Source: Acanthornis magna
Lineage: Eukaryota; Chordata; Aves; Passeriformes; Acanthizidae
NCBI GenBank assembly: GCA_036785705.1
Contig: JAWUZG010000158.1
Location: 62,001 to 126,000, forward strand
DNA: 64,000 bases
Direction of reading: 5' to 3'
Each line of letters opens with the position of its first letter. Position 1 is the stretch's first letter. Under the pieces are notes generated by a model that did no database searches, was not told where the DNA came from, and saw only the letters and a program-made list of their open reading frames with translations. Positions 26,481 through 40,279 of the stretch are shown piece by piece. The position numbers were made by a program, and so were the translations under genes.

Positions 26481-28666
26481 AACCTTCCAGTGCTGAGCCC
26501 GTGACTCAGTGACAGTGCCTGTTTAAACAGAGACGTGTGATGACTTACGTGAACCATGGTGCTCAAACATCAAATTGCTAACTTTATAACTGTAGGGAAT
26601 ACATTTATAATAAACACTCTTTGTAAACAACACGGTTATTAAATTTGCTTTCTAAGTATCTGTCACACATGGCACAGGTGGCTTTCATTCCCAGGCTGCA
26701 CCCATTGGTTTCTGGAGGGCAGCCTTGGTAACACACAGGAGATATAAGCCAGGACCACGGGGAAGAGAGAGAATCACACAATTCCTCGACTCAGAGGAAC
26801 CAAGGACACATTGGGTTACACAGGACAAAACTCACCATAAAGAGCTGAAACTGCTGCGACAGGGAGCAGAAAGGGGAAGAGCCTGCTGAAGGCCCTTCCA
26901 GGGCTGTCCCTTGTCCCATCTGCTCCGCTCCAGGGTGGCACAGCAGCACTTCAGAGCTCAGCCACTGAACTGAGCCCATCTGGGCAACTCCCCCCCTTAC
27001 TTTTCTGGGGTGATTTTATTGGTTTTCTTATAATTTTGTGAGCATATGCAGATCCTATTGAACATACACATTCAAGGCCGTTTTCATCACAGATTTAACT
27101 CAAGTTTGCTGCACTCAAGTTGACTCCCCTTGCATTAGCTGCACTTAATGAGAGCAGAGGCAGCACTAAATATTATTCAAACTGCACAGAGACTGGACTA
27201 GCAGCCGGGGAGCTGTGCTAGCTCAGGCTGTGAGTAACAGTCCCAGAGAGAGGAGCCAGCCCTAGCTCCAAGACACCAGGAACTGTTTGTATGTGCAGAC
27301 AGCCCCGAGAGGTGCAGCTGGAGGTGAAGCTGCAGTGAGTGCAGACCTCAGCAAAAATCACCTATTAGCTGGTTTGATACAGAAGAGGGTTTGCTGCAGT
27401 CCTAGACTAAGTTTGAAAGACAAACACAAATGTTCCCCTAACAAAATAAACACAAACCAATTTACATTTATCATTTAGCATTGTGTCTGTAATTGATTTG
27501 GGCCTCCAGCTGTATCAAGCTTTTTAGATTTCCATCCACAAACAGCTATCGGTTACCCATTCTTGACATTCCTCTTTTCCAAGTGGCATTGTGTTCTGAA
27601 CTCCTCCTGTTTTTACCAGAGGCCTAAGAGCTACAAATCTCAGGCATCTGTCAGTCAAAACTACGTTTCCTGTCTGGCTGTCTTTCAGTCGAAATCGAGC
27701 TCCAGGAGACCTTTGCACTAACACAGGTTTCAAAACACCACAAAACCTGTTCAGTGCCCAAGAGAGGAAATCACCACAATTACAGCAACAGAAATTAATA
27801 AAGCTGTCATGCATTTGTCAGTGTAATAGTGCTTGCTGGCAGCGTTCAGCATGGGAAGCTGCATGGATATTTTCTGACTAAAGCACAGAAGTGTTTCCTA
27901 GGAGTGAAAAATGCGCCAGTTTAACTTTCCAGGTACAAACCCTGCCAGTGATGGTGACAGGGGTTCAAACTTTTGGACTGACATCCATCTGCCTCAGACA
28001 CTTCTAGTAATTTCACTCTTCCAAGTTCCACGAGGTTCTTCACATCTCCATTATTAATGAAACACTATCAGGTTTTCCACATAGGAATACAAGGGGTATT
28101 TGGAATAGGATGTATTTATGGGGAGCAGTCGAAGCCTCTGATCAGTTGAATGCAGCAGCAAATTCCACCCATTTGCCATGAAACACCTCTATATTCTCCT
28201 GCTTGGATCTGACTACAGTGAAAAGAAAACAATGCTTTTATGGACTGCGTGCTTTTGAAGTGCTTCTGAGACAAGGGCAGAAAAAGAATGGCACCTTCTG
28301 GCTTCTCTTCCCAGGGGAATCCAAGCTCTGCCTCTGACACCTGCCCTGCACACAAGCCCAGAGCACCATTCCTTTTGTGGCCTCCTGATTGTGCCACAGC
28401 CAGAGCACAGGTACAGCCCGAGATCATCACAGCAGCTCTGCCATCACCAGCCTGTACTTCTGGGAGAGTCCCGCATGGGGAGAAAGGCACGTGTCTCACA
28501 CTGCCCCTGGGCCAGCTGCCCACTGCATCCCCACAGAGCTGCTCACAGGACACGCGTGGGTCCACCTTCCTAGACAGGCCTTGGCAGAGTGCTCCAGGGC
28601 AAAGGCCAGAAATCAATAAGCCTGAAACACACTAGAAAAGAAACATGAGCCTGACCAATTGTTCAG

Positions 28667-29040
28667 AGATCACAGAATCACAGAATATCTTGGGCTGGAA
28701 GGGACCCCAGTGCAGCTCCTGTCCCTGCACAGACAGCCCAACAGTCCCACCCTGTCCCTGAGATTGTTGTTCAAATGCTCCTGGAGCTCTGGCAGCCTTG
28801 GGGCCATGACCATTCCCTGGGGAGCCTGGGCAGTGTCTGACCACCCTGTGGGGAGAGAACCTTTTCCTGATACCCAACCTAACCCTCCCTGGCACAGCTC
28901 CAGCCGTTCCCTGGGTCCCTGGTCACAGGGAGCAGAGATTGGAGCTGCAGCCCCTGGTAAGGTCTGACCTCAGTCTTTCCTTCTCCAGCTGAACAAGTCC
29001 AGTGCCCTCAGCTGCTCCTTGTGTGGTTTCCCACCCATAG
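28667..29040 (-). mobile_element. CR1 LINE 3' end, reverse orientation
   Basis: Begins 'atcacagaatcacagaat' (reverse of the terminal octamers) and continues for about 370 bases through 'ccctggggagcctgggcagt' and 'ttctccagctgaacaagtcc'. It is the longest CR1 piece in the window. Confidence 0.9.
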
Positions 29041-29044
29041 CCTC

Positions 29045-32000
29045 CACCCAGCAAAGCTCAGCTCTGAATACTGCAGGGAATTCCAGTGTTGTTCTGCTAC
29101 CCTCGAGGCACTGAGCAAAGACCTCAGGTGCTCACTTTCACCTGGGGCAGGGCAGCACAGCTGCCTTTGGGCACCAGTTCAGCTCAAAGCAGAACCTGAG
29201 CATATGGCAGTGCTGTCATAGTGACAGTGCAAAATAAAAAAATCCATCATATCCAAGATTAAGTTAAGGCAACCCCTGTCATTTGCGTTTCACACTTGCA
29301 GTGATTAATCTCCCCAGTAATAACGAGGCAATGTCCTCTGGTGGTTAAAGCTCTGGGCATGGAGTGAGGAGCCCCCCAGGCTCTGCAGGCACCTCCTGCA
29401 CAGCCCTTGGCCACTCGGGGCAGGTGTGCTCCAGAAAGCTTCCAAGGTGCTTAACATGCACTAAATAAGCCCAGGGTGCCCAAATATTTTCAGAAATTTG
29501 GGTCCCAGCCAACACATTCTGATAACCACTCGCAAGGTTACGACCTTTTCTTTCTTTAAGAAACCACGAGGACACCTCGAGAAACCACTTATTTTAAGAA
29601 ACCATGAGATACCTCCCCGTGTCACCACAGCACTGCTGCCAGGACAGCACAGGCAGGGACAAGTCTTCACCACATGGAGACGCTGCTGGGAGGCCCATAA
29701 TAGGGAATGTTCTAACTCTGGTCCCAAATTTTGCTTGAAATAAAAGAGCGTCAAGCCACTCACTGTGAAGACTGCTGAAATCAGCTCAAATCATGCACAT
29801 CTAGAATAAGTGAAGTCTAGGGGATCCAGCAAGTCATCGAGTCATAAATACTGAGTACACTGAGACTCCATGGAACATTAGTGCCCTTTTGTACTACAAA
29901 ATTACTGTATTGTCAAAGTCTTTGGGCTGGTAAAAAAAGGAAGAGGTTTTGGTTCCACATGCAAATCACACTGTTCTTTCAGCTGAAAATGATCCATCAA
30001 ACAATTTATTGGACTATCTCTGAACAACTTAACCGAAAGTGCCAAAGCCAAGAAAGGTCTGTGTGAGACTTCAGCTGTGCTGTCAGCCAGGTTCAGGGCA
30101 GAGCACAGGTGCACTGCAGATCTTCCCCTGGATAAAGTGAACCTTTCTGTATTTTCCCCAGAAATGTTATAGTCCATAATAAGATCAGCTCAACACAGTT
30201 CTTCCAAAGGTTTGCTGTACTGAAGTGAGCCATTTTCACTGAGTCCCAATCAGCATAGTCCCAATAACATGACTAGCTCAGGGATTTTTAAGATCTCCTG
30301 TCTGCAGTGTTTTGATTTATGCCAAATACACTTCTGAAAGTACAGCTCATTTCTGCTTTAGCTCAGATTTAAGTGGCTGGATCGTGGACATATTATCCCA
30401 GATTAGGTTGGTTAAAAAGACTGTAATTAATAGAAATAGACTAGATAAATACTCAATGTAACTAAATCAATCTTACCCAAAGCATGTAACACACGGTAAA
30501 ACAAGAACATGCAACGCGAATGCTGTCTGAAACCAGAATGGATGGAAATCGTTCTCATCAGACCTCTCTACTAAGAGAATGTCATCCGGCACATATAACA
30601 AAAACTCTCAGCTCACTGCAAAGTTGGTGGCTTTCCAAGCAATAAGAACTGTGATACATGGAGACATGTTACTAGGAAACTTGATGAAATGCAAGAGTTG
30701 AGAGAAAATTTTTTGACCTAGTGGGAGTCCTGGAATTTCTCAGAGCATTGCATATTTCGAGCTGCATTTCAGCCAAAAGCAGCAGGCCAGCCTTCAACAT
30801 TAAATGGTTCTCCAGAGCACTTACAGCCTCCACATTGGAGACAGAAAACCTAATCACATTTTAATTGAGCCAAATCAAACTTTCAAATTCAACAAGCATT
30901 CAAGAGATATTTACTCCAATTAAAATATATACCCACCAGGCCCTTCTGCCTAAGCAAGGAGCTCAGCAAAGACAGACTGGAGGTTTAACTGTGACCACGC
31001 ACACAGATGACAACACATTATCTGACAGCATTCCCATGAAGAGGCTCATTGGCATTGCCTTCTCTCAGGGCACTGCATTTCCCACTCCAAGGTAATGCAA
31101 CCCCCCAAAGCAGCTGGGATTCCCATCAGCTGCTTGTAAACACTGGCCATCTTTCCCATTGCCATGGTTTGTCACTCTTTCCTGCAGGGAGAGCCTGAGT
31201 AAGGATGGTGTGAGATTGCCACAGGGCCAGAGAGGAGATTTCCTGGAAACAAGCCTGGCCACACAATTACATTGCATAATGAGATGGACCAAGAAAGGGC
31301 TCATGGAAGGATTTACACAGTAGCTCAACACTTGTTAAACTGAGCACTTGGGGGTTGTTAATTGCAGAGCACTTAATCTGTTGTAAATGCAATAAAATTT
31401 TAAATATCTTCATTTTAATACCACATCTCTTACATTATTGTACCTGTTCAATAGACCTGCACTGTCTGTATTATGAGGTGATGCTAATCCAGGACTGCAC
31501 ATTCCTGACAGGATCATCCTATAAACTCTGCCTGCTCCTGCCGTAGCCCACAGAAAGACATTTCTGATTCTCACCACACAGATCACCCCACACAGCCGAG
31601 GAACAAGGAACACTTTGGTGGGAGTCGATTTTAAGCAGGTCACTGGAAACTGTACATAGCTTCAACGTGATGTAACTGAGTCTCCCTGATTCAAACTCAG
31701 ACTGGACTGAACCACCCCTGGTACAAAGCAGGAGGAAACCTGCCTGAAACCAGTCCTGCTGACTGCTGGCAGAGTCACTGTCAGCAGGGCTTCCCTGGGG
31801 GCTCCAAGAAGCAGTTGTTAGCAGTGCTGCAGATGGGGATCCTGAGCAGAGCCCGGGACTGCTCCACAAGCTCCGACACGGAGTAGCTCACTGGCCACAA
31901 ATTCCCTTTGCATCCCTCTCGACACTTCTAACACCCTCAGCAGCACCCAGAGATCTCTTTTGCTTCAGGCTTAAGAGATGTAAAGGCAGCAGTGATTGTT

Positions 32001-32210
32001 ATTGCCTTAGCTGTATGTATTCAAATCCTGATTGCACCCAGGGATGCTTCTGCACTATTGTCCTTGACTTTTCAAAGGTTCTTGCCACTTACATCCATGT
32101 TTGTGCTACACAGAGAGCTCAAGATGCATTTTATGGTAACAGAAGTACTGAAATGGCCTTTTCCTGCCACGTTTCTCCACGAGGTGAGGTTGCAAAGATG
32201 TGCTACATGC
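29045..32210. other. Intergenic, nothing recognised
   Basis: AT-rich, no supported exons on either strand. Confidence 0.5.
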
Positions 32211-32221
32211 TGAACCTCATA

Positions 32222-32352
32222 CACTTCAAGGCCAGGTTGGATGGGGCTTGGAGCAACCTGGTCTAGTGGAAGGTGTCCCTGCCCATGGGAGGGGGTGGGA
32301 CTGGATGGGCTTTGAGGTCCTTCCAACCCAAACCATTCTGGGATTCTGTGAT
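32222..32352 (+). mobile_element. CR1 LINE 3' end
   Basis: 'caaggccaggttggatgggg', 'ggtgtccctgcccatgggag', ending 'ccattctgggattctgtga'. Confidence 0.9.
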
Positions 32353-34524
32353 TTCCAAAACCATAGTGTCAAACAGCTCAAAACCAGAAACACTGATGAT
32401 ATTGCCCCTCAGTTCTCTCTGCTGCTTGAAGGAAAAAGTGGAGGTTTGTCCAAGACTGAGTCATGTTTACAGTTGGTGTGACAGTGACCACAAACCCAAT
32501 TCAGATTCTGATAGTTTTTTGGTAAATTTGATAAACTCTTCTATCTCTTATTCTAAAAAAATTTAAAAAGCCTTTTAAAAAGAGGAAAAATGCAGTCCTC
32601 CACTCAGTGACTAATGGAACCATGTCCCATACATAGCAAGTGGCGTTAAGACACCCAACTTTGCCCTCAACTGCTTTGACAAAGGGTCAGAGGGAATTTA
32701 TTTCCCTGATCATCAAATGGCTAAGTTATAGGAAATTTATCATTTGGTTGGTTCAAGCAGAGCATTGCTGTTTCCTCTATGGAAATACTAAATCATACAT
32801 TTTTCTCACATACCATAATTTGAAAGGTCTGCATTCTTTCACGTCTCAGGCTCAAATGTTCCCACAACTAAAGCTGAATATGAAAGTATTCAACTCTTAA
32901 AGCACTCCCACCTCCAGCAACCCAAAAGACACCCCAGTTCTACAGGCAGCCTTGTTCATCCAATATAAATAACTTGGGCTGTTCAGTGGAGATTTATTAT
33001 CTTAATGTGCTCATTTCATTGTTGGCCTTGGCAGTGATGTCCAGGTTTAGAGTGAAAGATAGCAAAAATTGACAAACCTTAAATCCCAGTCTTGCAGAAT
33101 TCTATTAGGTAACAGATGGAAAAGATAATTAGCTGACAACTCAACCATCACACGCTTCATTAGAAGCCTTATTCCTATCAGACACATTCTCTCCCAGATT
33201 TTATCTTCAGGACAATGAAGGCTATTGTTTGCCTTGAACTGGCAAAAAGCAAGGCAAGCTCATGAAACCTGAAGAAGGAGCAAGTCTATATTCTTCTCTA
33301 AATTCAGTGCATTGCTTACATGTTAGGGACTTCCAGCTGTAAACTGGCCTGGGAATGCTGGGTCCAGGTTATTTCGTGGCAAAAAACTCCAAGTTTCCTC
33401 ACCAGCCTGTCTTTGCAAGGGGGAGCAGTTAATCCAATCCTTGGTGGCAGGAGAAACTTGTTAAAGCATCAGCAGAATAAATGGATGTACACATACAGAT
33501 ACCAACAGCAATAGTAGTTTCCTCTTTAACTTCCACACAGTCAAACCCTGAGTTTCACTACCTCTGCTTATGTTTGTAAAGAAACACTGAGAGAGACTTG
33601 TGTGTCTTGGTCATCTGCTGCACAGCTCTGCACTTCATGAGAAAATACTCAAAACAAATGTAAACAAATGGCTTCAAACACGAAGATGGTTTGGTGAAAT
33701 GTGTATCTTTTTTATATAGGTCAAATCAATTTTCCTCTGGAAACCACTGGGAAAAAAAAAAATCTAGGATTTGCAGCCTCCCTGTCCCTCCATGAGTTAT
33801 TTGTTGGTAGTTCAAACCCTCTCCAGCTGACAGACTCCAACTGCTCAGCCCCTGCCATGTCTCTCTCTTCTGTATAATATTTATGATAGTCTACATGACC
33901 AGCCATATTTACAGTCCATTTTTTAACAGCTCGTGATTAATAACGGCATCTTTTGAAAGCACTGATTTATTCATCTATCAGAGATAATTGCAACAGAGGA
34001 ACTCAATTAAGGCACAGAATTCCATATATCTGGTAAGATACAGGAACTTTCAAAGATAAAATTCCACACACAGCATTCTTCCTTTTGTGTATTAAGGCAC
34101 CAGGAATGACCTGACTTCTGATTCTGACACAGCCTTTGCATCCTCCCCTCTTCCACTGAGGAACAGCTTGAGAACCACAACTACAGAATGCAAAGGAAAA
34201 GCAAACCACTTCCAGGGAAGCAGGGAAAGGATCATTATGAAAGCAGCATGGTTTTTTTTCAGATCTCCAATTTTATTCTCAGTGGAATTCTTCCAAATAG
34301 TCAAAGGAAGAACTGAGCCAGCCCTGTGATTTGCAAAAATCTTTTCCACCTCCTTTTCAGGAAATCAACTGCAAAACAGCCAAGTAAGAAAACAGATGAA
34401 CACCACCAGAGCCCTAAATATTGGATACGCCAGGAGTCTAGTTTGGTGAACTCCGGCAATGGAAGGGAAATATTAAAACCAAAGCATGAAACATTTCTAA
34501 GCATTTGAACAATCAACTTCAAGT

Positions 34525-34612
34525 CCAGAACCACTGAATCTCCTGTGCTGAAAGACACCCACAAGGTTCATCCAGTCCAGCTCCTGCACAGACACCCCAA
34601 CAGTCCCACCAT
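34525..34612 (-). mobile_element. Old CR1 fragment, reverse orientation
   Basis: 'ttcatccagtccagctcctg', 'cacagacaccccaacagtcc' match the reverse of the CR1 3' region; the terminal octamers are eroded. Confidence 0.6.
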
Positions 34613-34619
34613 GAATTCA

Positions 34620-37600
34620 GAACTACCAATTTCATCACACCCACAGCTCATTTGTTGAGCTGTTTGGTTTCTTTTTCGCTAAGCAACTTGGACAATAGCT
34701 CAGTGATGAAAACTAAATTAAACCTAACTGTCTAAACACTGCCCTTGTTGTAGAAATGCACAATAAATCAAGCCCAACTTCGTTAGTGCTGACCTTGACA
34801 ATCCTCTATAGGTTTACACTGTCCACATCCAAGCTCAAATATTCCTTGTCCTTTGCTGTGAAAGGACTTGTATGAGAACTAAAGCTTACAAATTTCATTT
34901 ATTAACAATAAATATGATCTCACACCTCCTCCTCAATTTTTAACATCTTAAAAATTAAAATTGACCTTAATAACAAATTGTCCAGGTAACAGTGCACCAC
35001 ATGTACTTATTTGATTTAGAATACATGAGGTGGAGCCTAAGTAAGGCCTAGTCCTCCCTCTGGACAAATAAAAGGATAGCCCTTGGTTTTACCTGGACCC
35101 TCAAAATGTTTCTGTTAAATTTCCTCACATTATTTATTTAAGAGCATAAAGGGAGACAGCTTGTGTAGTTCTCTAGTTGTGAACAACACGAAAACAGCCA
35201 GGCTACAACACAGGAATGCCTGAAATTCACGGCAGCATTGGGGGAAAATCAGCCTTGCAGTTTTCACGAGGAGTTTATAAAACCAGGTGACAACAATGCC
35301 ATTTATTGCATTCTTCATTTGGTGACTCAGCCTGATTTCTCAGGCTGTGGAGAGCCATTACTGCAAGAGCCTCAGGTGTTTAAAAATAAGATGGAATTAC
35401 TTCAACCACACTGGGAAGACCAGCTCTGTGTTACAGCCTGTTAGCTTTCAGACATCCGTATTTACTTTTCTGAGGTCAAAATGAGGTAAAAAAGGTAATT
35501 TAAACCTTTTAAATTCTGAAGAATGTTCTCAGGGATGTGCAGCCAGCTCTGAAAGCCCCTCTGAGACTCCCCAGGCTCTGCCATCCCCCAGGAATCGCTG
35601 TGATCCAGCAGTGTGGAGCAGGGCAGGCTCCACACCCTCTCCATCGCAGCCCTGCTGTGCCCGTGCTGCTGACCGGGCACACAGCGTGGGCACAAGCAGA
35701 CAGAAAGAAGCAGCAGTGAAATGAAAAGGCTCCCAAGGATTATGTGCCTCCTCAAACCAAGGATGTCTATGAAATCAAGGTAGCCAGCCTTTCTTTGGGC
35801 AAACCTATCAAAATCTTAGTTGCTGGTTCAGACAGGTCACTACTCCTTGAAGTACTGCTGGAGCAGTAATAACCATCATTATTTCATTGCAGTGAACTCA
35901 ACCATCAGTTTGCACTAACTCAGGAGATTACAATGTGCAAGTACCTACACACACACACAGACACACACACTAAAATCAGCTGCAGCAGCTACACCATGGC
36001 CTGGCCTGGGAGAGAATGTCTAGAAACACTGCATAAAACCAGATGAATTCACAAAATCCATCGTGAGGTGGTCTGAGAGATGAGTGCTGCAGGAGACAGC
36101 TTTAAGGCTGCTGTTCCATTCTGACTCTTTTTGATGGTATCGGAGAGCTCAAATTCCATGGGTGGCACAATGTAAGCACAAATGGATGCAGGAAAAACTG
36201 ATCTGTATAAAAAAGCTGGGATTTGTGACTTGTTCACAAAGACTCTGTGTGCCCAGTGGGCAAACTTTCTTTAGACAGCTCCCCCTGCCCAGGATATCTT
36301 TTTTGGAACTAGTTTTTGTAGTTAAGCAGCGTAGAAATACAGTTCACATGAAACCAATATGGAGCATTTAGTAACTTCCCGGATTTTCATGACAATACAG
36401 GAAAAGTGTCCCCAGCAGCAGCTAGAACTGTCAAAGCATCAGGAGCTACATGGAGCTGTTCATAGACACAGTAAAAGACATTTTCAAATTAATCTATCAG
36501 CATCTGGTCTTGTATCTAATCACAACAAACAGTGTGAAATCCTGATGGACCAGCTCTATCACTCACTGGGTTTGATTCAATATCCTGCTCCCCAGAGAGT
36601 AAATGAACACAGGCCAGAAAAAATACAAACCCTCCTGCCTTTTAGTGCACATTGTACTGATTTTTCTGGCAACATACACCGTTTTTACTGGGCTATTTTG
36701 TAAAATTTGTGCTTAATTAAGGATTGCATCTATTGTACAGATCAGTGAAAGAGCCAAGTCTGGAACACTCCAGGTGTTTCCCACTTGCAAACAGCATTAA
36801 AACCAGAACTCTTTACTGGGGCCTCTCAAAGCTTCTCAGCACTGTCAAGAGTAAATACAAGAAAGCACAAGGTGAGTTGGCTTCAGATCCATTAGTTGGC
36901 TTGTCTGTTAATTATTTGAGCTAGAGGAAGGAGTTACTTCACTAAAATTTGATATGTTTAGATGTCAGTATACATAGGAAAGAATTGGAGGGAATCCCCT
37001 GTGAAGAAAATGTGGAGTGATTTTCCCTCCTAAAAATCAACACACAGCTGTTTTTCTACAGCTTCCACTCCCAAACTGCACTTTTGTGGCACCAGGGAAA
37101 AAAAACCCAACAGAATATCAGCATCATTTGCATACAGGAAAGAATGAAAGCCCAAGTTTGTCTCTTCTTCTCAGACTTCTTTCTTTTTACAAAGTCTTGT
37201 CTGTTTTATCATCAAAAGTAATTCTTTGATTTTTGGTACTCACTGGTTGCCAAGTCTATTGTGATTCCAAGCTCTACTCTGGCTTTCCAAACCCATCACA
37301 AGATATTTCGTTGAGCTGGAAGTACATCTAATTTCTGTTTGTAGAATTTTGGTCTCTGATCTTACCATGTTCTCAATAGCTTTAAGTGCACTATAAAATT
37401 GCATGCCTAAGTAAAAATCCTTCCAGCAAAGTTCCTGTGATGCATTTAACCCTGCTAACAGAAAGTTGCCTAGAAGTTTGGGGGTTTATTTGTTTTTATT
37501 AAAACAAGGCTATTTTGCAAAACAGTGGCCAAGATGAAGAAAATTAACCTCAGAATTAATTTTGGAGATAGCATACCATGCAGCTGAAAGAGTCCATCCA

Positions 37601-40095
37601 GGAAAAGCTGATTTCATCAATATTTCTGTTGCAGCTTCCAGTAGCCTCAGCTCTTCCTCCAGCTGTGTTTTAGGGAGTGGTTATAAACTGAGCTGGGATG
37701 GCAATAACCAGAGTATGGTGAGATCTCACAGGGCTGCCTGAGCACAGGGACAAAGTGCTGCTGAGCTCAGAACTGCATTGCTGCTGCTCAGAGGTGTTCC
37801 CATCAGCCCTCCCTGGGCAGGGCAGCTGAGCTCCTCCCCCTGCTCCTGGAGGTGCAGCCTGTGCTCGAGCTCTGCAGGATGTCACCAAGCTCTGGCCATT
37901 TTTAAAACCCTTCTCTGCTTTTAAAGAGCACTTGAATCTCACAATGTTCAAACAATTACATTTCAGCTCTTGTGGAAGAAATTACTAAATAGGAAGTGGA
38001 ATCTCTGGGCACACTTACCTGCTTGAGGACTTCACCCTATTCCTTATGTCCACAGAGCACCAAGCAAGGCTGCTCCCCATCCTGCCAGGCCAGGACCGAT
38101 CCTGACAGGGCTCTGCTGAGACAAACAGTGGATCATGGAGCTGGGAATGATCCCAGGAGCTGCATCACAGCAGCTGCAGCTCTGCCCTTGTCCCTCTGCT
38201 TTCCACTTCCCTGCACTTTGATGGTCACTGCAGGATGTACTCTTGGCAAAGACTAACTCACCTCATTTACAGTAATGCTCCAAGACAATCGTAACATCTT
38301 GAAATTAAGAACAATCAGACACATCAGTTTTTGGACAACCCACACAAAAAAACCTCTCTCATCTACTTCTGATATGTGTCCGCTTATTTTATTCACAAAG
38401 CAATCAAACTAAAATCTGTTTCCATTCTTGAACAAGCTATTAGGAATTACTGCTGCCCAGGCAGCAATGAAATCAAACAGCTCTTTCTGCCCAAGGACCC
38501 CCCTGAGCAGCTTATCCTTTACTCAACTGGAAGAGGATTTGCTGTGTCCCCCTGCCCTCACGGCCACCCTCAGGTGAGCACACAGAGCCCACCCTGACAC
38601 GGCCAGTTCTGAAAGCTCCAGTGCTAACCAAGATCCAAGCTGTCCAAAAGCAGCATGTCCTAGGTGACACTTGGCTGCCACAGGAGATCAGCAAAGGCTG
38701 GAAGAGCTGGGAGCTGGCAGACAATACAGGAAGCAGCACAGGGATGTGCTGCCACCCACCCTGGTACGGGGGAAGATCCCACCTGATCCATCCCAAAGGC
38801 AAAGAGGCTCTTCCTGGCTGCAGCTTTTGGTTTGGGCAGTCTGCAGTTTCCTTGTCCATTCCACATCTAAATAGATTTTATGTCTGTTTTGCCCTGTTCT
38901 GTGCCTGTGGCAAATACAAGGGCAAAAATAAATAGTCACAGACCAAGTGACAAACTTTTGGCTAATAGGATTAGTTAAAATATTTCTAAGTGTCAAAAGT
39001 GAAAAGGAAGAGACATCTCTTTGCTCTTACAAAGTGCTACAATCTGTTATAACTCTACTAAGGACTACATTTAAGAGGCTATAAAGACAAAATACATTAT
39101 TTTAGGTCAGTCTTTAATACATTTTTTTTTTCTTTTCTAATTTTTTTACACAAATCAAACATGCATTTCCGGAACAAAGATAATCAGTTCCAGTTAAGCC
39201 CAAAGGACATCTACCCGTAACTGCAAAATAAAACAAGAGTTTGGAACTTATTAGGAGCATATATAACTAGAGCCTTATTCCTGACAGCAAAGATTTTATT
39301 ATCTGTATTGTCACCTTTGAAGGAAGAAGTGATTTATGGAAGTGTGCCATGTCTCCACAGACCACAGCACTGGCAAAATACAATCCTGCAGGACTGGTGG
39401 TACAAGATGTGCCTGGCAGTCTTTCTGTGATTTCTGTGCTTAGTTAGCTCCAACCAGAAGTTCCACCTCAGGTGAGCTGTTGGGAGTGAGGCTGGAGCTG
39501 CCCCAGGCTGGTCAGTCAGAACCACAGCCCCTCCACAAGCATGTCCTGTGCCTAAGCAATCAAAAGGGCATTTTTGTCTTGCCACAAACTGTGAATTTAG
39601 TTTCAGGAGGTCAGTACCATATGCAGGCCGCAGCATTACTGCACATTCCAAATGCTGCAGGGAGGTAGGGCAGGAATGACTTGCTTTGCCCGAAGGGTCA
39701 TTGACAGGTCACTACCATACTTGCATTAAGTCAGGCCCTGAGAAAATCCTGTTCTCACTGCCATGGTAAGGCCAGAAAAGAATCCAGCCTAGGAACAGGA
39801 ATTAGTCCTTCATACAGCTTACCAAAACATCATCTCTTTTCAGAAGGAATTAATTCTATTCCTCTTCAGTAACATGTGATTGGCTATAGCAAAATGCCCT
39901 GCTTAGGGGTAAGGGAAAGAAGTTAGATTTCCCACCCAGTGCTCCTCTAAGAGATTGCTCAAAGTCTCAGGATCAAGCAAAGGCTGAAAACCTGACAATC
40001 CCACCAGTTTATGATGTGTAAGCTTTCCTTAGGATGACTGGGGAATACACAACCTGTGCTAAGCGCAAGTTCATGACACAGCATCGCTTGGGATC
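34620..40095. other. Intergenic, nothing recognised apart from simple repeats
   Basis: No coding exon could be supported. Short frames lack splice context or known motifs. Confidence 0.5.
35947..35970. repeat. (CA)n microsatellite
   Basis: Interrupted CA repeat. Confidence 0.95.
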
Positions 40096-40104
40096 TGACC
40101 CTTG

Positions 40105-40272
40105 GTCACCCAGAGAAGCTGTGGCCGCCCCATCCCTGGAAATGTCCAAGGCCAGGTTGGACATTGGGGCTTGGAACAACCTGGGACAGTGGGAGGTGTC
40201 CCTGCCCATGGCAGGGTCTGGCACTGGATGGGCTTTGAGGTCCCTCCAACACAAACCATTCTGGGATTGTAT
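40105..40272 (+). mobile_element. CR1 LINE 3' end
   Basis: 'cccagagaagctgtggccgc', 'ccaaggccaggttggacatt', ending 'ccattctgggattgtataat'. Confidence 0.9.
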
Positions 40273-40279
40273 AATTTCT

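Noticed and set aside
28116..28616. 166-codon - strand frame
   Set aside because: No family resemblance, no splice context, and overlapping frames of similar length on the + strand.
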